From assembly GCA_018970845.1 (NCBI GenBank), contig JAGWVO010000093.1, positions 1 to 11,394 of the forward strand: DNA of 11,394 bases, given 5' to 3'. Shown here piece by piece: positions 5,904 to 11,394 of the stretch. The notes under the pieces were generated by a model that worked only from the letters and a program-made list of their open reading frames with translations, had not been told where the DNA came from and searched no databases. This DNA comes from Planctomycetota bacterium (GTDB taxonomy: Bacteria; Planctomycetota; Planctomycetia; Gemmatales; Gemmataceae). Numbering within the stretch: the stretch's first letter is position 1; each line of letters opens with the position of its first letter. A program made the position numbers and the translations under genes.

Positions 5904-7169
5904 ATGACAACCGCGACCACACGGCGGCAGATCCTCAGGGCCGGCACGGCGATGCTCACGCTGCCTTGGCTTGAATCGCTGGCGCCCGCCGCCGAGAAAT
6001 CGCCTCCCAAGCGGATGCTCACCATCTGCACAAGCTTCGGACTGTATGGCCCGTCCTTTTTCCCCGCCAAGGCCGGAACCGGATACGAGCCGAGCGAATA
6101 TCTCCAGGTGCTGGGGGACCTTCGGGACCAGTACACCGTTTTCTCAGGCATCTCCCATCCCGACATCGGCGGCGACCATGCCTCGGAGGCCTGCTTCCTC
6201 ACGAGCGCGAAGCATCCGACCAGGCCCGGATTTCGCAACTCCGTCTCGCTTGATGTGTTCGCCTCGCGGCATGTGGCGGGCGCCACCCGGTTTCCCCTGA
6301 TGACGCTCTCCACCCAGGATTCCAGCCCGCTGTCCTACACGGCGACGGGCGCCGGCATTCCCGCCATGAGCGTTCCCTCGCAGATATACGCCCGCATGTT
6401 CCTCGCCGGCAGCCAGGGCGATGTTCAGAAGGAACTTGAGCGCCTCAGGAGGGGCCGGAGCATGCTCGACCGCATGCGGGAACGCCTCACCGACCTCAAC
6501 AGGTCGGTGAGCCCGCTTGATCGCCAGCAGATCGCCGATTACACCGAGGCCGTGCGGGAACTCGAGAAGCAACTGGTTTCCGAGGAGGCATGGGTGAATC
6601 GGCCCAAGCCGGTGGCTGGCGAACCTTCGCCCACCGAGAACTTCCCGAGCCCGTTCGCGGACCGCAGCAACAGCATCGGACGCGCCAAGGTTCTTTTCCA
6701 ACTCGCCAGGCTGGCCCTGCAATCCGATTCCACCCGGATCGTCACGATCTTCATCCGCGGCATGGATGAGAAGCCACCGATTCCGGGTATCGAGGACGGC
6801 CACCACAACCTGTCCCACCACGGCCGCAACCCCGCCAAGATCCAGCAGTTGAAGGTCATCGAAAAGTCGAAGATGTCGGCGTTCCGCGACCTGCTCGTTT
6901 CGCTGCGCGGCACGCGGGAGGGAGACAGGAGCCTTCTCGATTCCACGCAGGTGCTCATTGGCAGCAACCTGGGCGACGCGAGCGGCCACGGCACGACAAA
7001 CCTGCCCATCCTTCTCGCTGGAGGCGGTTACAGGCATGGCCGCCACATCGCCGGTGACGCCGCCAACAACACGCCGCTGGCCAAGCTGTTCGTCAACATG
7101 CTCCAGAAATTCGGCATGGAGACCGACAGGTTCGGCTCCGGAACAGGCACCATCACGGAGCTTTCATGA
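5904..7169 (+). CDS. DUF1552 family protein, Tat-exported
   Basis: This 421-aa protein is of DUF1552 length and layout. The N-terminus TTRRQILR (twin Arg at 7-8), followed by a short hydrophobic stretch and APAA near residue 30, is a Tat signal, so it should reach the periplasm folded. The family hallmark GHHNLSHHG lies at about 299-307, with four histidines that could bind a metal. Residues about 172-226 are charged and helical. The C-terminal NTPLAKLFVNMLQKFGMETDRFG (in part) is typical of the family. DUF1552 proteins are abundant in planctomycetes and are regularly encoded beside DUF1592-type cytochrome-like proteins, as here; the biochemical role is not established. Its domain resembles the alkaline-phosphatase-like DUF1501 proteins in context but not in sequence. 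The stop at 7167-7169 lies 43 bases before the partner gene, so co-transcription is likely. Confidence 0.92.
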   Translation: MTTATTRRQILRAGTAMLTLPWLESLAPAAEKSPPKRMLTICTSFGLYGPSFFPAKAGTGYEPSEYLQVLGDLRDQYTVFSGISHPDIGGDHASEACFLTSAKHPTRPGFRNSVSLDVFASRHVAGATRFPLMTLSTQDSSPLSYTATGAGIPAMSVPSQIYARMFLAGSQGDVQKELERLRRGRSMLDRMRERLTDLNRSVSPLDRQQIADYTEAVRELEKQLVSEEAWVNRPKPVAGEPSPTENFPSPFADRSNSIGRAKVLFQLARLALQSDSTRIVTIFIRGMDEKPPIPGIEDGHHNLSHHGRNPAKIQQLKVIEKSKMSAFRDLLVSLRGTREGDRSLLDSTQVLIGSNLGDASGHGTTNLPILLAGGGYRHGRHIAGDAANNTPLAKLFVNMLQKFGMETDRFGSGTGTITELS

Positions 7170-7212
7170 AAGGGGCCGTTGCCATCCCATGTTCCAAGCC
7201 AGCGAGCCTTCC

Positions 7213-9639
7213 ATGAACCGGATCATGATTCCCCTGCTTCTGCTTTCGGGCGCGCCATCCGCGGCGATGGGCGGCGACGCCTCCACGGCTTTCGGCGACA
7301 AGGTGATGCCCATCCTGGCCGCGCATTGCGCCGAATGCCACGGCGGCGCCAAGCCCAAGGCCCGGCTCGACCTGACGGGACCGCGAACGCTGGAGCAGCT
7401 CCGTTCCCAGGGACAGCACTGGTTCACCGTGCTCGACCGGATTGACGCCGGGACGATGCCGCCCAAGGGATTCGATCCACTCAAGCCGGAGGAAAAGGCC
7501 GCCATCGCCTCATGGGTTCGGGGTGAGTTCAAGGATCTCATGCTGGAACACCAACGGCGGGAAGGCCGGGCAAAGCTGCGGCGGCTGTCGCGCGGGGAGT
7601 ACGCCAACACCATCCACGACATTTTCGGGCTCAGGCCGCCCGTGGCCCGCATGATGCCCGCGGATGGCAGGGTGGACGGCTATGAAAAAATCGCCGCGGC
7701 CCTGCCCTTCTCGACGGCCGGCGCGGAAGGCCAGCTTCAAGTGGCTGAAATCGTTGCCAACCGCCTGTTCGAGGCGCCCGCGGGAAAAACAACCTACCGG
7801 CTTTGGGCCAAATCGAGCGAGCAGTCCAAGGGGCATGTTCTGGAACTGCCCGACGGATGGCGCGTGTCGTTCAACACCGACACGACCTCGGGGCCCCTCG
7901 GCAAGGGCCCCGACCGGGAGAAGGCCGGCGGCTTTCCCGGCCCCCGCAAGCCCGGCCTTCACCGTTTGAGGATCTCCGCCTACGGCTACCAGACCGACAA
8001 GCCCCTGCCCGTGGGAATCTATGTCGGGCATGTCTGGTCGTATCCCCAGCTTCTCGACCTGATCAAGGTCGTGGAGATTCCGCCGGGCAAGCCGGCCATC
8101 GTGGAAACGGTTGTCTACCTTCGCACCGGCCGGGACAGCGACCGGGGCACCGACGACGGCATCCGCCTGATCCCTCTCGGCCTTGGCGTGCCCGTGCCCA
8201 AGAACACCCAGGCCTCGGTTCTGGGGAAGGGGCCCGGCCTGGCCCTTCAATGGGTCGATGTCGAGGAACTGGAAGACACGCTGCCCGGGCAGGAACTCCT
8301 GACGGCCGGGATGCCCGCCGGCGTTCGCGCCGCCCTGACGCAGCCTTCGGCCACCCTGAAGTCGTCAAGGCTCTCCCGTGATGAACTTCAGGCGGCCGTG
8401 GCCAAGGTGTTTAAAGCCGTGGGCGCCCGGCTGTTCCGCCGCGACCTGTCGGAGGCCGAACTCGCGGGAGGCGTGGCCGGATTCATGAAGGCCGCGGACG
8501 CCGGCGGCGCGCTTCGCCCCGCCTTCGTGAACGAGATCGCGACGATGATGACCGCGCCCGATTGCGTCTGCCTTGTGGAATCACCCGGAAGGCTCACGAA
8601 CTTCGCGCTGGCCTCGAGGCTTGCCTACTTCCTGTGGAACTCGGCGCCCGACGACGAGCTTCTCGGAGTCGCCCGGGCCGGCAAGCTCACCGACTCCAAG
8701 GTGCTCGAGGCGCAGACGGAACGGCTGCTCCGCGATCCCAGGTCAGACCGGTTCGTGAAGGATTTCCTCGACCAGTGGCTCGGCCTTTGGGGAATTGACA
8801 ACACCACGCCCGACAAGGACATCTACCCGGAATACGACGATGTCCTTAAGGTTTCCAGCCTCATGGAGACCCAGGCGACATTCCGGCACATGCTGGCGAA
8901 CAACCTGGGCGTCCGCGATTTCGTCGCGCCCCGGTGGGCCATGCTGAACGACCGCCTGGCGAGGCATTACGGCATTTCCGGAGTGGGAGGATTCGCCATC
9001 CGCGAAGTTCCCTTGCCGGCCGACACGCCCTTTGGCGGAATCTGGACGCAGGCGTCGACGATGAAGGTCACGGCGAACGGCACGCTCACCTCTCCCGTGA
9101 AGCGGGGGGTCTGGGTCGCCGAGCGGTTGCTTGGCACGCCCATTCCGCCGCCGCCGCCCAACATCGATCCGGTTGAACCGGACACACGCGGCGCCAAGAC
9201 ATTGCGCGAGCAACTGGCCCTGCACAGCGGCAAGGGAACATGCGCTGCGTGCCACGCGAAGTTCGATCCGTACGGGTTCGCCCTGGAAAGTTTCGATGTG
9301 ATGGGAGCCTTCCGCGCGAACTACCGCGTCGCCGCTCCCATGCCCGCGGGAAAGAACGCCCGGTGGAAGGACGGCTTGCCCGTGGATTCAACCGGGGTCA
9401 CTCCCGATGGCAAGCCGTTCTCCGGCGTGCGCCAATTGCGTGAGATCCTCGCGAAAAGCCCCGCCGACATCGCGCGCGGGGTGACGAGGCACCTGATCAC
9501 CTACGCCACCGGCCAACCCTCGACCCCCCTCGACCAGGCCGCGATCGAGGCCATCGTTGCCGGATCCGCGAAGGACGGACACGGCCTTCGCTCGCTGGTT
9601 CATGGCGTCGTGCAGAGCGACCTGTTCCGGTCCAAGTAA
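7213..9639 (+). CDS. cytochrome-c-like planctomycete protein with DUF1587/DUF1595/DUF1592/DUF1588/DUF1585 domains
   Basis: This 808-aa protein carries a Sec signal (MNRIMIPLLLLSGAPSAAMG), so it is likely periplasmic. The order is: a planctomycete cytochrome c domain with CAECH (Cys39, Cys42, His43); DUF1587 from RRLSRGEYANTIHDIFG (about 120-190); a beta-rich segment with little recognisable sequence (about 194-356); DUF1595 (about 387-431); DUF1592 (about 460-585); DUF1588 (about 609-705) containing the second haem motif CAACH (Cys677, Cys680, His681); and DUF1585 (about 748-808). Two CxxCH motifs imply two c-type haems and electron transfer, but the reaction is unknown. Start: 7213 gives a clean signal peptide with a weak AGCGAG six bases upstream. 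An in-frame ATG at 7189 would add eight residues and has AAGGGG fourteen bases away, so it is less likely. It follows the DUF1552 gene in the same operon, the reverse of the order I recall as common for this pair. Confidence 0.92.
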   Translation: MNRIMIPLLLLSGAPSAAMGGDASTAFGDKVMPILAAHCAECHGGAKPKARLDLTGPRTLEQLRSQGQHWFTVLDRIDAGTMPPKGFDPLKPEEKAAIASWVRGEFKDLMLEHQRREGRAKLRRLSRGEYANTIHDIFGLRPPVARMMPADGRVDGYEKIAAALPFSTAGAEGQLQVAEIVANRLFEAPAGKTTYRLWAKSSEQSKGHVLELPDGWRVSFNTDTTSGPLGKGPDREKAGGFPGPRKPGLHRLRISAYGYQTDKPLPVGIYVGHVWSYPQLLDLIKVVEIPPGKPAIVETVVYLRTGRDSDRGTDDGIRLIPLGLGVPVPKNTQASVLGKGPGLALQWVDVEELEDTLPGQELLTAGMPAGVRAALTQPSATLKSSRLSRDELQAAVAKVFKAVGARLFRRDLSEAELAGGVAGFMKAADAGGALRPAFVNEIATMMTAPDCVCLVESPGRLTNFALASRLAYFLWNSAPDDELLGVARAGKLTDSKVLEAQTERLLRDPRSDRFVKDFLDQWLGLWGIDNTTPDKDIYPEYDDVLKVSSLMETQATFRHMLANNLGVRDFVAPRWAMLNDRLARHYGISGVGGFAIREVPLPADTPFGGIWTQASTMKVTANGTLTSPVKRGVWVAERLLGTPIPPPPPNIDPVEPDTRGAKTLREQLALHSGKGTCAACHAKFDPYGFALESFDVMGAFRANYRVAAPMPAGKNARWKDGLPVDSTGVTPDGKPFSGVRQLREILAKSPADIARGVTRHLITYATGQPSTPLDQAAIEAIVAGSAKDGHGLRSLVHGVVQSDLFRSK

Positions 9640-9787
9640 CGCTGGCTTCAGCCCGGGCCCCGGGCCTTGGCGCTTCAAGCCGTGGCAAAGTGCCGGCCCG
9701 GGATTCCCGTCGCTATACGGATGGAAACGACGCGGGGCGCGTTCGCCGCTTGCGCGAACCGGGTCTCCGATTCATCGGGGCGGGCCT
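9640..9787. other. convergent intergenic region
   Basis: This 148 bp spacer separates the stop codons of the rightward cytochrome-like gene and the leftward PQQ-like gene. It is very GC-rich, with three CCCGGG motifs (9652, 9659, 9697), and several short hairpins: GGCT/AGCC at 9644-9653, GCCCGGG/CCCGGGC at 9651-9665, and GTTCGC/GCGAAC at 9741-9759. No T-run follows any of them. No gene is credible here. Confidence 0.5.
9651..9665. terminator. possible GC hairpin terminator
   Basis: GCCCGGG (9651-9657) and CCCGGGC (9659-9665) are perfect inverted copies around one base, realistically a six-pair stem with a three-base loop. It begins 12 bases after the stop of the rightward gene. The right arm can alternatively pair with GGCCCGGG at 9695-9702. 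There is no U-tract, so an intrinsic terminator is only one possibility. Confidence 0.25.
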
Positions 9788-11053
9788 TCATTTCCCGAGG
9801 CAGTACAGGAACTTGTCGGAACGGATGAACAGCCGGTTCCCGGAAACCGCGGGCGAGCCGTTGAATCCGCCCCCGTCCTGCAGGCTGTTCGACGCCGCCA
9901 GTTGGAACTTGGGCGTCGCTGAAACGACGAAGGCCTTACCGCCCCGGGAAAGGTAGTAGATGTTTCCGCCGGCGAGCACGGGCGAGGCGTACACCTGCCC
10001 CGCGCCCGGGATCCGTTCCTCGTAGGCGATCTCGCCGGTGGCCGCCTTGGCGCAGTAGGCCACGCCCTGCTGGTCGTTCATCCAGTACATGTGGCCCTCG
10101 TGCAGGATCGGCGAGGAGACATTCGAGCCCTTCTGGCTTGTCCAGAGCCTGCCGCTGGCGGTGATGTCGCCCGTGCCGCCTGTTTTCACCGCCAACGAGG
10201 CGATTCCCGATCGGCCGCCAATGCATCCGACCAGGCCGTCGGCGTGGACCAGGCTCGGCACCATGTACCAGCGGATGTCCGTGGCGCACGACCAGACGGT
10301 TTTCCCGTTTTCCGGGTCGAGGGCCAGCACCTTGCCCGCGATGGCCACGACCACCTGCTTGCCTCCCTTTCCATCCGGAATCACCACGGGGGTGTTCCAC
10401 GACTCCTTGATGCCGCCGGCGCGCCATTTTTCCTTGCCTGTCTGGCGGTCGAGCGCGATGACCGATCCGCTTTCCACGCTCGCGTTGATGATGATGAGGT
10501 CGCCAAGCGCCACCGGGGAGGCGGCGCTGCCCCATCCGCTCGTTCCCGAACCCACATCCGCCGTCCAGGCCGGGCTGCCGTCATGACGGAAGGCCAGCAC
10601 ACCCGTCTTGCCGAAAAAGGCGTAGACATGCTTGTCATCCACCAGCGGGGTGCTGGCGGCGTAGCCGTGATCGCGGATCTTCTCCTCCTCGGGAAGCTTG
10701 GCCGGCACCGACTTCTCCCAAATGGTTTTTCCGGAAACCGCGTCCAGGCAAAGCAGGTGGCGCTTGAGGTCGGACACCTTGCCCCCCGGCATGCCCGGGA
10801 CGAAATATCCGCTGTAGCAGGTGATGTACACCCGGCCCATGGCCACGACGGGGCCCGAGGCTCCCGGCCCCGGCAAGGGAGCCTTCCATGCCATGCCGCT
10901 TGTCGGGGACCATTCCACCGGCGGCTTTTCCCCCACCGCCAGTCCCTGTCCCGTGGCCCCGCGGAAGCCCGGCCAGTCCGCCGCCCGGCCTTCCAGGCCA
11001 CCCACGGCCACCAGAAGCAAGACAATTCCGCGAACGGGCGTCAGTCGCACCAT
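9788..11053 (-). CDS. secreted PQQ-like beta-propeller repeat protein
   Basis: This 421-aa protein has a Sec signal (about residues 1-24; GRA followed by ADW is a good cleavage site), so it is periplasmic or extracellular. The mature start ADWPGFRGATGQG is typical of planctomycete PQQ-like propeller proteins. Blade signatures of the LDxxTGKxxW type recur: CLDAVSGKTIWEK (about 102-114), ALDRQTGKEKWRA (200-212), ALDPENGKTVWSC (244-256) and a degenerate CAKAATGEIAYEE (334-346). The repeats suggest a seven- or eight-bladed propeller. Such proteins may be scaffolds or enzymes; residues for PQQ or metal binding cannot be confirmed. Start: the ATG at 11053 has GGAG eight bases upstream, while an upstream TTG at 11068 lacks support. 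It lies 30 bases after the EF-hand gene and is convergent with the cytochrome-like gene. A functional link to the latter is possible but not shown. Confidence 0.92.
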   Translation of the reverse strand: MVRLTPVRGIVLLLVAVGGLEGRAADWPGFRGATGQGLAVGEKPPVEWSPTSGMAWKAPLPGPGASGPVVAMGRVYITCYSGYFVPGMPGGKVSDLKRHLLCLDAVSGKTIWEKSVPAKLPEEEKIRDHGYAASTPLVDDKHVYAFFGKTGVLAFRHDGSPAWTADVGSGTSGWGSAASPVALGDLIIINASVESGSVIALDRQTGKEKWRAGGIKESWNTPVVIPDGKGGKQVVVAIAGKVLALDPENGKTVWSCATDIRWYMVPSLVHADGLVGCIGGRSGIASLAVKTGGTGDITASGRLWTSQKGSNVSSPILHEGHMYWMNDQQGVAYCAKAATGEIAYEERIPGAGQVYASPVLAGGNIYYLSRGGKAFVVSATPKFQLAASNSLQDGGGFNGSPAVSGNRLFIRSDKFLYCLGK

Positions 11054-11061
11054 GGCATCCA

Positions 11062-11066
11062 CTCCC
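11062..11066 (-). promoter_or_regulatory. ribosome binding site deciding the PQQ-like gene start
   Basis: GGGAG on the minus strand lies eight bases before the ATG at 11053, in the 30-base gap after the EF-hand gene. It supports the ATG over the in-frame TTG at 11068, which would place the site inside the coding region. Confidence 0.65.
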
Positions 11067-11083
11067 AAGACACTCTTGAAACG

Positions 11084-11394
11084 TTATTTCCTGTTGAGAA
11101 TGAGGTCGAAGGTCGGCCGGGTGGCTCCGTTGGCCAAACGGATTCCCGCGGCGGCCCGAGCGGCGCACAGGGCGTCTTGGGCGGCCTTGTTCCCCCGGCA
11201 GGAAATGGCCACGATGCCATGGGAACCGACCGGCCTGACCTCGCCCGGTTCGCTCACGCCGTTGCCGTTGGCGTCATGCCAGAGCGAAAGGCCAGCCAAT
11301 TCCCTTCCGCTGAGTTCGCCATCGTGGTTGTCATCGAGGGCGGCCAGGGCGTCGTATCCGTTTTCCCAGAACATCCAGAAGCTGACGCTTCCGA
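11084..11394 (-). CDS. EF-hand calcium-binding protein, C-terminal part (partial)
   Basis: Only the last 102 residues are visible; the frame is open to the window edge, so the true start lies outside. An internal Met occurs at 11374 but is unlikely to be the start, because the preceding residues GSVSFW belong to the same conserved aromatic segment. Two 12-residue EF-hand loops are seen: DDNHDGELSGRE (11335-11300) with Asp1, Asn3, Asp5, Gly6 and Glu12, and DANGNGVSEPGE (11275-11240) with Asp1, Asn3, Asn5, Gly6 and Glu12. Both should bind calcium. The loops are separated by eight residues (LAGLSLWH). This GYDALAALDDN...LWHDANGNGVSEPGEV arrangement recurs in planctomycete hypothetical proteins and in Ca-binding segments of RTX-like proteins. 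The tail holds two cysteines. The function is unknown; its proximity to the PQQ-like gene suggests one transcript. Confidence 0.85.
   Translation of the reverse strand, partial: GSVSFWMFWENGYDALAALDDNHDGELSGRELAGLSLWHDANGNGVSEPGEVRPVGSHGIVAISCRGNKAAQDALCAARAAAGIRLANGATRPTFDLILNRK

Noticed and set aside
6144..7046. 300-aa minus-strand open frame opposite the DUF1552 gene
   Set aside because: It is antisense to a well-supported gene and has no recognisable domain or signal.
7166..7216. 16-codon frame overlapping the DUF1552 stop by ATGA
   Set aside because: It has no ribosome site of its own and no homology that I recognise; it could be a chance frame or at most assist translation of the downstream gene.
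7510..8250. 246-aa minus-strand open frame opposite the di-haem gene
   Set aside because: It is antisense to the cytochrome-like protein in a GC-rich stretch, with no family motif.

Overview
The window is a GC-rich stretch of bacterial chromosome that looks planctomycetal. The basis is an adjacent DUF1552 gene and DUF1587/DUF1592/DUF1588/DUF1585 di-haem-motif gene, a PQQ-like beta-propeller protein, an EF-hand protein of a type common in that phylum, and a large exported enzyme whose N-terminus carries a LEALESRLVP motif of the LEPR-XLL type. A relative of the Gemmatales or Isosphaerales would fit, but that placement is inference. I found no rRNA, tRNA, CRISPR array, transposase or phage gene.

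Left part (1-2784, minus strand): three genes read leftwards as a tight operon. In order they encode a beta-hydroxyacid dehydrogenase (1864-2784), a DJ-1/PfpI protein (1283-1867) and an MFS transporter (42-1286). Each junction is a 4-base ATGA stop/start overlap, so the three are probably translationally coupled. Together they suggest uptake and redox handling of a small organic or sugar-type acid; the substrate cannot be read from the sequence. The first 40 bases hold two copies of a 19-20 bp direct repeat.

Middle (2785-7169 and onward, plus strand): a 112 bp divergent spacer carries a sigma70-like promoter and a 7-bp inverted repeat overlapping its -10 element. It precedes a 945-aa protein (2897-5734) made of a LEPR-like N-terminus, a TIM-barrel glycoside-hydrolase-like domain with two candidate catalytic glutamates, a Calx-beta domain and two PA14 domains. 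After a 169 bp spacer with an imperfect hairpin come a Tat-signal DUF1552 protein (5904-7169) and, 43 bp later, an 808-aa Sec-signal protein with two CxxCH motifs and the DUF1587-to-DUF1585 series (7213-9639). The last two are a standard planctomycete pair of unknown biochemical role.

Right part (9640-11394, minus strand): a 148 bp convergent spacer rich in CCCGGG hairpins separates the pair from a secreted PQQ-like beta-propeller protein (9788-11053). Thirty bases upstream of that gene lies the C-terminal part of a two-loop EF-hand protein (11084-11394), which runs off the window.

At least four of the seven genes encode predicted exported proteins, and they appear to use different export signals (LEPR-like, Tat, Sec). 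The most unusual item is the multidomain enzyme and its candidate operator. The rest is ordinary planctomycete content.
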